Shown piece by piece: positions 14,544 through 22,080 of a stretch of DNA of 32,473 bases. The position numbers were made by a program, and so were the translations under genes. The stretch is from a virus: positions 1 to 32,473 of IMG/VR virus record IMGVR_UViG_3300031788_000072, one strand, 5' to 3'. Every line of letters begins with the position of its first letter. Position 1 is the first letter of the stretch. The notes beneath the pieces were generated by a model, which saw only the letters and a program-made list of their open reading frames with translations, was not told where the DNA came from and did no database searches.

Positions 14544-16505
14544 CTACTTTAAAACGCACGAATCATTATTACAAAACTTTTCGACTTCCGCTTCCTCGTT
14601 TTTAATACGTTTGATATTTAAAGGTTTGATATTTTGAGACATCAAATCGAACTCTTGTTGCGTAATTTCTTCGTAAGGCATTTGAGGATACGCTCCCTTA
14701 TCGGTTTTTGGTAGAAAAGAGATACCCTTTAACTGATACTGGAAATATTCCAAAGCGGGTTTGATTTGAGAAGCTTCTTCCGGTTGAAAGGTGACTGTAC
14801 AAGATACCTGATTATCAGCCCAATACTTTTGTAAGAATGCAGCAAGAGACAACTGTTCCCACATACTAACTTGGTCGATGGTACGGATATTTCCTACATG
14901 GACAGGAATCTCGACAACGACCGTTGTGGACTCAGACCCTACACAAGGCTCAATCTTATATCCAGCCTTTCTGAAAGGTTCAAGGAGGTCGCTATGGATA
15001 GACAAACGCATTCTACGAATATACCACTCGCTCTCAGGATAATGACATCCGGGTGTGGCACCAGCAAGTAATGAAACTGTGCCGCTGGGTTTAATGGAGG
15101 TTTTCTTAATGCTTTTAGGGATAGCAAGCCAATCCGAATAAACTTCGTCATAACGCTCCAAAGCGCTGTAGCCTTTTGTACACCATTCTTTTAGTGTGTC
15201 GAGACCTTTATATGTAATAAATTGAGCAACACCGCTCATGGAGCAACCGATGCGTCGATTACGTAACATAACCCTGTTGGTATCAGGCCAGTGCGTTTCT
15301 CCTAATGTCACTGTTTTTGCGTACAAATAAGCGTACTTCAAGGTAATTAGGTAATCCTCAATGCTTTCGTGGTTGTTTGGGAAAGTTTCAACTAAGCAGC
15401 ATAGCTCATAAGATTCAAGGGATTGCTCAAGACAGGGATTTCCGCCACGTACACGATGGTCTTTGTTATCAGGGCCGTTATTCATGCGAGAATACTTCTT
15501 CATATTCTCCAACCATGCATATCCCGGTTCACCGTTAATTGCTGTACGCTTTGCGGATTCCGTATAATCCATTCCGATGTCAGCAAAGATACTATTATTT
15601 GAGGTCCATCCGTACTCCGCGCGATGAGGATTAACGCCATAATTCTTCAAATCAAGATATTCAGCTTTCAAATAACTACCAAAAACAATTTCAGCGGTAC
15701 GGCGCACATTGCCAGCTACGACGCACTTACCAATAAGATTCATAATATCAACAATAGCTGTAATAGTTATGGTGTTGCCTATGATTTTATCTAGTGTTGA
15801 GCGGAGGGCTAAATGACATTCTATTAATGGCTCAGGACCACTTGAAAGTCCCCCAAATCCTTTGATAGGTAATCCGGGTCCACGAATTTGACTATAATCC
15901 AGTAGAACATCAGCGCTTCCAGTAAAATAAGAATCGAGCAACTTGCGCGTAGCTTCTACCCACCCCTCTCGGGTATCAGGAATAACATATGTTTCGCTTA
16001 CAGAAAGATTTGGACCTTTAATTAATATTTGTCCTTCACCCCTTACGTCAAATCCTACACCCACTCCAACCATTGAGGCATCCATTAAAAAACAAAATGG
16101 CTTAGAAAGGTCTTCTTTAATAGTTTCCGTACTTACATATGCGCAATTATTTAATGCTGCATACAATCCTCGTTCTTCTGTTAACGGACTCCCCATTGCC
16201 CATAATCCACGACCCGGAGGTAAGAACTTCATATTGAAGATTCTATCGTACATTTCATGGGCTGAAATTTGAGCTTTACGAGGACTCCAACCTAAATTAC
16301 GGCTCTCAATCCATCGCTTTTGCATGTTAAAAGTACCTTCAACAACACGAGCTACAGTTTCCCACCAAACTTCATTCTGTCCGTCTTCTTTGACACGAGA
16401 ATAGGTACGCATATATACCAGTTCTCCTAAACCGTTAAAACCGAAAGGGGGCTTGACCTTTTTGTATTTCTCCAAAAAGGAATCAGTGAGTTTGAATTTT
16501 GACAT
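14544..16505 (-). CDS. Class II (adenosylcobalamin-dependent) ribonucleoside-triphosphate reductase, monomeric
   Basis: Reduces NTPs to dNTPs with B12, independent of oxygen. The 653-residue product resembles Lactobacillus leichmannii RTPR. Cys121 (ALNNCAYV) and Cys369 (YELCC) would be the active-site pair. RGGNPCLEQS (354-362) carries thiyl-radical Cys358 and Glu360; the 11-residue spacing to Cys369 equals that of Cys408/Cys419 in RTPR. The C-terminal CNNDSC (Cys645 and Cys650) keeps the 5-residue spacing of the RTPR shuttle cysteines. No intein or intron is evident. It follows dUTPase by 2 nt in the same operon. Confidence 0.93.
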   Translation of the reverse strand: MSKFKLTDSFLEKYKKVKPPFGFNGLGELVYMRTYSRVKEDGQNEVWWETVARVVEGTFNMQKRWIESRNLGWSPRKAQISAHEMYDRIFNMKFLPPGRGLWAMGSPLTEERGLYAALNNCAYVSTETIKEDLSKPFCFLMDASMVGVGVGFDVRGEGQILIKGPNLSVSETYVIPDTREGWVEATRKLLDSYFTGSADVLLDYSQIRGPGLPIKGFGGLSSGPEPLIECHLALRSTLDKIIGNTITITAIVDIMNLIGKCVVAGNVRRTAEIVFGSYLKAEYLDLKNYGVNPHRAEYGWTSNNSIFADIGMDYTESAKRTAINGEPGYAWLENMKKYSRMNNGPDNKDHRVRGGNPCLEQSLESYELCCLVETFPNNHESIEDYLITLKYAYLYAKTVTLGETHWPDTNRVMLRNRRIGCSMSGVAQFITYKGLDTLKEWCTKGYSALERYDEVYSDWLAIPKSIKKTSIKPSGTVSLLAGATPGCHYPESEWYIRRMRLSIHSDLLEPFRKAGYKIEPCVGSESTTVVVEIPVHVGNIRTIDQVSMWEQLSLAAFLQKYWADNQVSCTVTFQPEEASQIKPALEYFQYQLKGISFLPKTDKGAYPQMPYEEITQQEFDLMSQNIKPLNIKRIKNEEAEVEKFCNNDSCVLK

Positions 16506-16507
16506 AT

Positions 16508-16999
16508 TTATTGGCCCGTTGAACCGAAACCATTCAAATTACGTACTGTCGTATCTAAATTAGTAACTTCTATGAACTCGGCGTCGTGATATTTTTCAAT
16601 GATAAGTTGAGCGATTCTATCTCCATATTTTACCGTATAAGGTGAGGCAAAAACTTGCTCAGTCATTTGCGCTGAAAGACGCTCGAATATTGACTGGTCG
16701 CGGCTTTGTGAGTTATATGCATTGAGATTAATAAGAATAATCCCAACATCGTTCCGATAGGTTGAATCAATAACTCCCGCAAGAACGTCAATACCACTTT
16801 TGTAAGCCATGCCTGAACGCGGAGCGATGCGTCCGTAGTAACCTTCTGGTATAGAGATAGCTAGGCCAGTTTTAAAAAGTTTTCTTTCTAAAGGTTGAAG
16901 AATGTAGTCTTCGGTGGCGTACAAATCGTATCCTGCGTCACCATCATTTTTTGTCGGCAGAATAGCTAAAGGGTTGAGTTTTTTGACTTTGATTTCCAT
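16508..16999 (-). CDS. dut: dUTP diphosphatase (dUTPase)
   Basis: Hydrolyses dUTP to dUMP and pyrophosphate, protecting DNA from uracil and supplying thymidylate synthase. All five trimeric-dUTPase motifs are present in 163 residues: DAGYDLYA (21-28), PRSGMAYKSG, GVIDSTYRNDVGIILIN (catalytic Asp), GDRIAQLII, and C-terminal RNLNGFGSTGQ (P-loop-like tail). A larger insertion (NAYNSQSRDQSIFERL) lies before motif 4. It is directly behind a predicted leaderless promoter and co-transcribed with the ribonucleotide reductase. Confidence 0.95.
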   Translation of the reverse strand: MEIKVKKLNPLAILPTKNDGDAGYDLYATEDYILQPLERKLFKTGLAISIPEGYYGRIAPRSGMAYKSGIDVLAGVIDSTYRNDVGIILINLNAYNSQSRDQSIFERLSAQMTEQVFASPYTVKYGDRIAQLIIEKYHDAEFIEVTNLDTTVRNLNGFGSTGQ

Positions 17000-17034
17000 G
17001 CGTCTAATTTACAACTTTTAAGTGCAGCGCACAA
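17000..17034 (-). promoter_or_regulatory. Predicted leaderless promoter for dut-RNR operon
   Basis: Reading leftward: TTGTGC (17034-17029), 17-nt spacer, TAAATT (17011-17006), 6 nt, then the dut ATG at 16999. The -35 match is poor (TTGNNN), and an imperfect palindrome (AAGTGCAGCGCACAAG at 17020-17035) covers it, which may be an operator. Confidence 0.5.
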
Positions 17035-17044
17035 GAAAATTCGC

Positions 17045-17075
17045 TGTAAAAAGAATTTTGGAATTACTCAAAATT
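17045..17075 (-). terminator. Weak hairpin-plus-T-tract terminator candidate
   Basis: AATTTTG (17054-17060) and CAAAATT (17069-17075) form a 7-bp stem with an 8-nt loop at the stop of the gene above, followed on the minus strand by CTTTTT. The stem is AT-rich, so strength is doubtful, but its position before the dut promoter fits a transcription-unit boundary. Confidence 0.35.
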
Positions 17076-17442
17076 AAATCGTGTAGGTCTTGTCCGTTAT
17101 TTGAGACGGGTGAGGCTTACCTTTTCTTTTTTTAGAGTAGTCTTTGAGATACTTTTCTTTCACTGGGTCAACGCCCCCATTTTTTGCAGCACGCTTTTCT
17201 GAAAGTTCCTTTGACCTATCCCATAAGTCTCCGACTTTTTGATTTTTACCGTTCGATGTTTTCTTTATAAAATCCGCTTCGCTAAAAGGATTTATACGTC
17301 CATCAACAACAGCTTGAGGTACGGTGAATATACGGTTCCACTTTACGCCTTTCGCATCCACATAAACGTGGTCTTCTGACATTCTTTGAATGACCTCTTT
17401 AGTTTCTTTCGTATTAGGATGTTGATAAATGTAAATTCCCAT
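17074..17442 (-). CDS. Uncharacterised protein with a cysteine-free FmdB-like N-terminus
   Basis: A 122-residue basic protein. The first 40 residues (MGIYIYQHPNTKETKEVIQR, then MSEDHVYVDAKGVKWNRIF) resemble the FmdB-type small zinc-ribbon fold seen in phages, but the zinc cysteines are absent. The rest is lysine-rich and polar (WDRSKELSEKRAAKNGG; YLKDYSKKRKGKPHPSQ). It could be a DNA- or RNA-binding protein. Its start lies inside the LAGLIDADG endonuclease gene, overlapping by 29 nt, so its N-terminus may have been remodelled by that insertion. Confidence 0.65.
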   Translation of the reverse strand: MGIYIYQHPNTKETKEVIQRMSEDHVYVDAKGVKWNRIFTVPQAVVDGRINPFSEADFIKKTSNGKNQKVGDLWDRSKELSEKRAAKNGGVDPVKEKYLKDYSKKRKGKPHPSQITDKTYTI

Positions 17443-18181
17443 AATTTTCGAATGCCTTCTTTTTTCTTTGTAAGAAAAACGGGGGAGACGTATAAAACAT
17501 AGAATATAAACTTTTTAGGTTTTCGTCTCCTGTTATTCTTAGTCTCCAAATCTTTCCATTTTTTTGTAGCCTGTTGGTTTGGATTTTATTTTTAGTTAAA
17601 AAACGTTGTATGTTTTTGCAAACATCTATAGTTCCCAAAAAGTAAGCTTGCAACTGTTGGCGGCTTTGGGTGACGCATCCATCGCCGTCGAACAGTCCTA
17701 ACAAAAAATATTTTTCTAATGCTTTAGGCAAGACGGGGTATTTCAAGATGAGAGACTTTCTCGGGACACATCCTAATCTTAACAAATCTTCTTTCATTCT
17801 AGGACTGCAAAAAGAGAATGTCTTCGCTTTCGAATGGTTGGGGTTTCGATATATTTTCTTTGTGCATCTTATCTGTTTTCTGAAAAAGTTAATTAAATCT
17901 AAATCGTTACATATTAAAGATATGGTATTAGATATAGACGCCACACAACCGTCGCTCCACATAATACCGAGCAAATAAGCTTTCTGTGGAGTATTAATTT
18001 TAGAAAAGAATTCATGGTCCAGTTCATAATTTAGCCAGTCTACGTGACGGCTTGTTCGTATTTTTACGCCTTTAGATTTAAGAAGGGAGCTTACAAAGCT
18101 CTGCCTCTTATGATATTTGCGAGCTAAATCAATTATTTTTGAACCGTTATTATATTCTTGTAGGATTCCTTCCATGTTCAT
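17414..18181 (-). CDS. Free-standing LAGLIDADG homing endonuclease
   Basis: A 255-residue protein. An N-terminal helix-turn-helix-like segment (LQEYNNGSKIIDLARKYHKR, then QSFVSSLLKSKG) is followed by two LAGLIDADG motifs: KAYLLGIMWSDGCV (about 67-80) and KYFLLGLFDGDGCV (about 157-170), each ending in the catalytic acidic residue. The C-terminal IWRLRITGDENLKSLYSMFY is typical of the beta-sheet/helix end of the fold. It is not inside an intron or intein; it sits between two small genes and overlaps the start of the next one. The start may be the first or the third codon (MNM). Confidence 0.88.
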   Translation of the reverse strand: MNMEGILQEYNNGSKIIDLARKYHKRQSFVSSLLKSKGVKIRTSRHVDWLNYELDHEFFSKINTPQKAYLLGIMWSDGCVASISNTISLICNDLDLINFFRKQIRCTKKIYRNPNHSKAKTFSFCSPRMKEDLLRLGCVPRKSLILKYPVLPKALEKYFLLGLFDGDGCVTQSRQQLQAYFLGTIDVCKNIQRFLTKNKIQTNRLQKNGKIWRLRITGDENLKSLYSMFYTSPPFFLQRKKKAFENYGNLHLSTS

Positions 18182-18222
18182 ATTTACACGAGCATCCCAT
18201 CGCGGGAAATATTTTCTTTACT

Positions 18223-18243
18223 TTATCTGATTCGAAACGCCAT
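18223..18243 (-). other. Six-codon mini-ORF after a TAATG junction, upstream of the LAGLIDADG gene
   Basis: The stop of the gene at 18,243 forms TAATG with an ATG opening MAFRIR and a stop. This might be the orphaned start of the gene now at 17,442, displaced by the endonuclease. It is too short for similarity to be tested. Confidence 0.15.
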
Positions 18244-18551
18244 TACATATCTAGTCCATCAATGATTCCAGAAATATCATTAATGTGACCAGCTAGCTCT
18301 TCATTAGCTTCATCAAGGTCGCGCACGAATGTAGAAGAAGAGGAAATTTTTGATGAGGCAGCTTTTAAGCTATCACCTTTCTCACCAAATCTCAACACGT
18401 TAGAAAGCCTACTCCTAAGTTCCTCGATGATTGCTTTCATCTTTTCGTTATTGATTTTGTAGTTTTGAATAGCGTCTCCAAGACCGCTATTTTTAGCTGC
18501 GCATGTTAGTTCAGTGATACTAGTCTTAGATGTTATATTAGGATTTTTCAT
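18243..18551 (-). CDS. Uncharacterised helical protein
   Basis: A 102-residue, mainly helical protein (NEKMKAIIEELRSRLSNVLR; then a Ser-rich SSKISSSSTFVRDL and an acidic ELAGHINDISGIIDGLDM end). There are possible coiled-coil heptads in the middle, no cysteines of interest and no membrane segment. It overlaps the preceding 75-residue gene by 14 nt and is followed by a 61-nt gap before the endonuclease. Function unknown. Confidence 0.65.
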   Translation of the reverse strand: MKNPNITSKTSITELTCAAKNSGLGDAIQNYKINNEKMKAIIEELRSRLSNVLRFGEKGDSLKAASSKISSSSTFVRDLDEANEELAGHINDISGIIDGLDM

Positions 18552-18765
18552 TTTTTTGTTCCTTACGTTTTATTGCCGCCGCCTCAAATAATTGGTCTAT
18601 AGTTCTGGTAAGCTTGCGCCTAATATCCTGCTCTGTACCTTCGATATTAAATAAATGACATATCATTCTGGAATTGGGTTCCCCCTCTCGTTTGATGGAA
18701 CCGTCTTCTGATACGACTAGAGTATCTTTGCTATCGTTTAAAACTAAGGTATAAATTAACTGCAT
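18538..18765 (-). CDS. Uncharacterised 75-residue protein
   Basis: Not recognised. It starts MQLIYTLVLNDSKDTLVVSEDGSI (beta-hairpin-like) and ends in a basic helix (TIDQLFEAAAIKRKEQKNEKS). It lies 27 nt after the GT4 gene and overlaps the next gene by 14 nt. The coding call rests on location, frame integrity and coupling. Confidence 0.6.
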   Translation of the reverse strand: MQLIYTLVLNDSKDTLVVSEDGSIKREGEPNSRMICHLFNIEGTEQDIRRKLTRTIDQLFEAAAIKRKEQKNEKS

Positions 18766-18792
18766 TATTCTACGTTTGATAAGGTAACATTA

Positions 18793-19881
18793 TTATTTTA
18801 CCGTCTCCAGAATTGTATCGACTGTCTTTTTCCAAGTAAAATCTTCCTGTATCTTCAAGCCCTCTTCATTAACGGGGTTTGCTGTTTTTCTATATATAGC
18901 TTCTTCGCATCCAGCTATGAAGGCATCCTCATCCCATGTATAGATATTCCCCTGATTGAAAGGCTGACCTTTATTAAAGAATAATCCATCATAAATCTCT
19001 TCCTTGCCGGTAGGATTAATAAGAACTGCATTTTTAGATGTAGCCCAATCCTTCATCGCAGAACAATTATGGATAATAGCATGCTTCCCTAGCCCTAGAC
19101 AATGGAAAGACGGCAGCGAGAACCCTTCTCCACCAGACATATCTATAACGATATTAATAGCGTTAAAGCAATCATTCAACTCGTTTAGCGTATTCATAAA
19201 CGGAAGAATATTAACATTAAAAGGCTTTGGACGACCTTCTAATATTTTACCAATAATTTGTTGGTTATCTTCTGGCTTAAAAAAGGGATTATAGATATGG
19301 GTATGAAGTACATATCTTTTATCGCCAGCGAATCTTTTTAACCATGCTTTTATAGCTTTTTCGTGGTGTTTACGCTTCTCGAATTTACCAAAAATACCAA
19401 AGACAGTTACATCCGGTGGATAGTAAGATTTGTTAGTCTTATAAAAGTTTTGATTGTCAAAGCCGAGCGGACAATAGACAACTGGCACATTGGTTCCATA
19501 ATCTTCAAAAACAGTTTTTGTTTCTTTAGAAGTAACTAATACCTTATACTGATTATTAAGGATATTGATTTCTGTCTCGGTGGGAGAGTCCAACTCATAG
19601 AAAGTCATTAAACTTGTTTTGTCGCTGACAGAAGCTTCGGAACCACTAATATGCCAAAGTTTGAAACAATGGTTTTTACGTGAAAAGTAACGACGTGACT
19701 TATTTGCGCAACTGGTAAGATAAAACTTAAAGTCTTCCTCAGCTTTATCATATGCTGATAAATCGACTTGGGCGCTAAATAAGTTTGGATTGATATTCCT
19801 CTTATACAACTCTTGAAGGATATTGTAAGAGCAAAAACCAAACGACAGTGAATTAAATTGTAGGTCGGCGTTGATATTCAT
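18793..19881 (-). CDS. GT4-type (GT-B fold) glycosyltransferase
   Basis: A 362-residue protein. The N-terminal half starts MNINADLQFNSLSFGFCSYN (acceptor domain). The C-terminal half has VTVFGIFGKFEKRKHHEKAI (nucleotide-sugar domain entry) and the donor-site INIVIDMSGGEGFSLPSFHC followed by LGLGKHAIIHNCSAMKDW, the SxGEGFGLPxxE-type GT4 signature in which His replaces the usual Glu. It is separated from the main sugar island by about 5 kb and shares an operon with the SEC-C and SSB-like genes (one-base TAATG overlap at its start). Substrates unknown. Confidence 0.78.
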   Translation of the reverse strand: MNINADLQFNSLSFGFCSYNILQELYKRNINPNLFSAQVDLSAYDKAEEDFKFYLTSCANKSRRYFSRKNHCFKLWHISGSEASVSDKTSLMTFYELDSPTETEINILNNQYKVLVTSKETKTVFEDYGTNVPVVYCPLGFDNQNFYKTNKSYYPPDVTVFGIFGKFEKRKHHEKAIKAWLKRFAGDKRYVLHTHIYNPFFKPEDNQQIIGKILEGRPKPFNVNILPFMNTLNELNDCFNAINIVIDMSGGEGFSLPSFHCLGLGKHAIIHNCSAMKDWATSKNAVLINPTGKEEIYDGLFFNKGQPFNQGNIYTWDEDAFIAGCEEAIYRKTANPVNEEGLKIQEDFTWKKTVDTILETVK

Positions 19882-20123
19882 TATTTAAATTGACAGCATC
19901 GCTTGAAACGTTTGCCGCTTCCACAGGGGCACGAGGTATTACGACTAATGTAACGCGGGGCATTCACAGCGCCATTTCTTTTTGCTAGAAATTGTTTTAC
20001 CATCTTACTTGTATCAGGTGATAGCTTTTCCGTGTCTACGAACTTCGTAGAAAAATAACTCTTAACACGGTTTTCAGGATGGCCTCCGTCGCCAATAATA
20101 GTTGATGGTATTAAGGTTTCCAT
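19881..20123 (-). CDS. Small SEC-C motif protein
   Basis: An 80-residue protein ending in SCPCGSGKRFKRCCQFK, the zinc-binding SEC-C motif found at the end of SecA and in many small proteins. The upstream part (VKSYFSTKFVDTEKLSPDTS) is unremarkable. The motif binds zinc with C-x-C...C-C and usually mediates protein or nucleic acid contacts. It starts 3 nt after the SSB-like gene and overlaps the GT4 gene by one base. Confidence 0.8.
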   Translation of the reverse strand: METLIPSTIIGDGGHPENRVKSYFSTKFVDTEKLSPDTSKMVKQFLAKRNGAVNAPRYISRNTSCPCGSGKRFKRCCQFK

Positions 20124-20126
20124 TTT

Positions 20127-20465
20127 TTAAAAAGGAATGTCGTCTTCGGAAGGAAATTCGTCTGCTTCCAGCTTCTTCTTTGCAACAGGCTTGCTTTGAG
20201 GTTTGCTTTGAGGTTTGGAAGCGGGCTTACTGTCTACCCCACCGTTAGTAGGCTCCCAAGTATCGAGCACCGCATAATGCGTTTCTCCCTTTTCTGAGGT
20301 TTCCTTACGGGGAAGAATGTCGAAGTTAATCCATCCATTAGCTTTCTTGTTAGCCTTGACGAATGCTCCGAAATCATCAAGTTTGAGTGATACCTTCAAA
20401 ACGCTACCGAATGAAGTGTCTTTGTTTTTTAGGACGATGCCCTTTACGTATGTTTTTTCAGCCAT
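20127..20465 (-). CDS. SSB-like single-stranded DNA-binding protein candidate
   Basis: A 112-residue protein with a compact N-terminal domain (TYVKGIVLKNKDTSFGSVLK, then VSLKLDDFGAFVKANKK and GWINFDILPRKE) compatible with an OB-like beta-barrel, a Gly/Ser/Pro/Lys linker with repeated SKPQ units (about residues 78-93), and the C-terminal tip EDDIPF. An acidic DDIPF end is the protein-interaction tail of bacterial SSB. This architecture and the company of replication genes suggest an SSB analogue; the core fold is inferred, not recognised by strong sequence similarity. Confidence 0.65.
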   Translation of the reverse strand: MAEKTYVKGIVLKNKDTSFGSVLKVSLKLDDFGAFVKANKKANGWINFDILPRKETSEKGETHYAVLDTWEPTNGGVDSKPASKPQSKPQSKPVAKKKLEADEFPSEDDIPF

Positions 20466-20480
20466 ATTTAGTGTGTGTTG

Positions 20481-20509
20481 ATTGTTTGGGTTGTATTCTG
20501 TTTTGTCAA
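20481..20509 (-). promoter_or_regulatory. Possible sigma70-like promoter with a short leader
   Basis: Reading leftward: TTGACA (20509-20504), 17-nt spacer, AACAAT (20486-20481), then 15 nt to the SSB-like ATG at 20465. The -10 is poor, and this site lacks the 6-8 nt leaderless spacing seen elsewhere. Confidence 0.35.
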
Positions 20510-21112
20510 TTAAATTTCGTCCATGTTAGCCGTTGATTCTATCTTTCGGCGCATGAACTTAATGAAGTTATCATGCAAGTCTATAATACCTTGAGTGGAC
20601 ATTCCAAGCTTTTTCGCTATAAAATTGTAACTTCTTTTCTTTTTATCCTCGGAGAAGTATCTAAGCTGAAATATTTTCTTAATACGCTTGTCCTTGATTT
20701 GTTCAAGAATATCCAATACGTACTGAGCCTCAGATAAAATTTTTTCATTATCGAGCCCATCTTGTGAGGCGGCGTCCATTAAGTATTCTATTTTTTCGGG
20801 TTCGCTGCCATAATACTTAGATTCTTTATTTATTGTATTCAAACAATAGTAACGAACTTGATTTCCTAGCCAAGTAACAAATTTTGTTTGTCTTGTCGGG
20901 TCAAAATTCTTAGCAGCCTTATAAACGATAAAGTGTTGGTTATCTTTAAAATCTTCGACCGAGATACCGGAACTTCCAATATTCATGTTACCGTACCTCT
21001 TAGCCATCACGTTAAACATACCAGCATGGCGCTTAACTAAAATCTCTAAACTCGCAGAACAATTATTTTCCTGCACATTCCGAATTAGTACATCATCGGG
21101 TAGGTCTTCCAT
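20510..21112 (-). CDS. Sigma70-family RNA polymerase sigma-like factor
   Basis: A 200-residue protein. Region 2 is seen as SLEILVKRHAGMFNVMAKRY, then FKDNQHFIVYKAAKNFDPTR and TKFVTWLGNQVRYYCLNTIN (residues about 21-95), matching the core-binding and -10-binding helices (F..W....R). Region 4 is seen as IKKIFQLRYFSEDKKKRS followed by the HTH NFIAKKLGMSTQGIIDLHDN (about 143-185). There is no region 1 or 3, as in small alternative sigma factors. It probably redirects host RNA polymerase to phage promoters. The start forms a one-base overlap with the dNMP kinase stop. Confidence 0.8.
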   Translation of the reverse strand: MEDLPDDVLIRNVQENNCSASLEILVKRHAGMFNVMAKRYGNMNIGSSGISVEDFKDNQHFIVYKAAKNFDPTRQTKFVTWLGNQVRYYCLNTINKESKYYGSEPEKIEYLMDAASQDGLDNEKILSEAQYVLDILEQIKDKRIKKIFQLRYFSEDKKKRSYNFIAKKLGMSTQGIIDLHDNFIKFMRRKIESTANMDEI

Positions 21113-21798
21113 TATGTTAGTCTATTTTCTTTCAAATAGGAAATGAACTTTAATACATACGGCAGGCAATGCTCATGCAAACGCTCAGGATTTTTAGTTG
21201 TGCTCCATTCTAGGACGTAATCGGCTTTATTTTTTAATTTAGGATTATTGTTTTTCTCGTCTTCGTTAGGCGCTTGAATCCAGTTACGCCATTCTTTTGT
21301 TACGGGGTCTTGGTTTATGCCCGTATTGTGATGATGGTCCCAGTCCCACATATCATCTTCTGACAAAATTTCGTAACGACTTAAATGAACTAAAACGCCG
21401 TTCATCTTAGTTTGAGCCCACCAAATTTCATCATTTGGAAAAACATCGTACCTTATATCGGTTACGACAGGCACAACGATATGTCTGTCGCTCTTAATAT
21501 CCTGCTCTAGTAGGGATGTCCAGTAAGTCCCTTCGGTTTGATACCTTTTAATCTTTCCTACAGCTACTAAGTAATCTCTAACGAGTTCTTTATCTTTAGG
21601 TGTGCAGTTTAAAATATCAACACCTGATAACTCTAAAAGAGGCTGTCGGATTTTGCGCTTTAATTCATCAGCTAAAGCATACCTCTTCGAAGGAATCCCC
21701 TGAGCGTTTAACTCATTGCATAAGATATTACAAAAAGCGTCTTTACCCGCGCGAGCCACGCCTGATATTGCTACTAAAGTTTTGTTTAAAGGTGACAT
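21112..21798 (-). CDS. Deoxynucleoside monophosphate kinase-like P-loop protein
   Basis: A 228-residue protein starting MSPLNKTLVAISGVARAGKD. The P-loop GVARAGKD (13-20) and RYALADELKRKIRQPL (residues about 39-54) match the phage T4 gp1 dNMP kinase family, which phosphorylates dTMP, dGMP and modified dCMP. VVPVVTDIRYDVFPNDEIWW supplies the Walker B-side acidic residue. It completes the nucleotide pathway with RNR, dUTPase, dCMP deaminase and ThyA. It is the first gene behind a predicted leaderless promoter. Confidence 0.82.
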   Translation of the reverse strand: MSPLNKTLVAISGVARAGKDAFCNILCNELNAQGIPSKRYALADELKRKIRQPLLELSGVDILNCTPKDKELVRDYLVAVGKIKRYQTEGTYWTSLLEQDIKSDRHIVVPVVTDIRYDVFPNDEIWWAQTKMNGVLVHLSRYEILSEDDMWDWDHHHNTGINQDPVTKEWRNWIQAPNEDEKNNNPKLKNKADYVLEWSTTKNPERLHEHCLPYVLKFISYLKENRLT

Positions 21799-21833
21799 CT
21801 ACTAACTGTAGTTAGTATTGGTATCTAAATCAA
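21799..21833 (-). promoter_or_regulatory. Predicted leaderless promoter for the dNMP kinase-sigma operon
   Basis: Reading leftward: TTGATT (21833-21828), 17-nt spacer, TACAGT (21810-21805), 6 nt, then the ATG at 21798. The segment ACTAACTGTAGTTAGT (21801-21816) is a near-perfect palindrome covering the -10 box and may be an operator. Confidence 0.5.
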
Positions 21834-21841
21834 GTAAAAAT

Positions 21842-22078
21842 TTAAGACTTAGCGGGGAGCTTAAAATGAGCCTTAATTTTCTCTATTTCACCATTATTAT
21901 CTATATCCCAAACCTCTACTCTAGGATTTTCTTTATCTAGTACGAGGCTGTAGCTAATACCATTAAGCTCGACGCTTACCCTATCGCTCTCCTCAGTATT
22001 ACATTTAACCAGCGGCCACTGCTGGATTTCCACATTAGAATCGGCGTTGTAGTTTATTGTTAGTTTGATGTTTTGCAT
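21842..22078 (-). CDS. Uncharacterised 78-residue protein
   Basis: Beta-rich protein starting MQNIKLTINYNADSNVEIQQ with a C-terminal lysine-rich helix (GEIEKIKAHFKLPAKS). A longer frame from 22159 would run through the end of the preceding gene; the ATG at 22078 lies 2 nt after that gene's stop and is preferred. Not recognised. It sits in the nucleotide-metabolism cluster but no function can be assigned. Confidence 0.65.
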   Translation of the reverse strand: MQNIKLTINYNADSNVEIQQWPLVKCNTEESDRVSVELNGISYSLVLDKENPRVEVWDIDNNGEIEKIKAHFKLPAKS

Positions 22079-22080
22079 AA

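Noticed and set aside
15943-16272. 109-codon open frame on the + strand inside the ribonucleotide reductase gene
   Set aside because: It lies fully opposite an unmistakable RNR with all catalytic cysteines, has no promoter or coupled neighbours and no recognisable domain; it is a shadow frame.
18140-18200. Short frame MGCSCKYEHG overlapping the LAGLIDADG start
   Set aside because: It runs in another frame over the endonuclease N-terminus, ends after 16 residues and has no supporting context.
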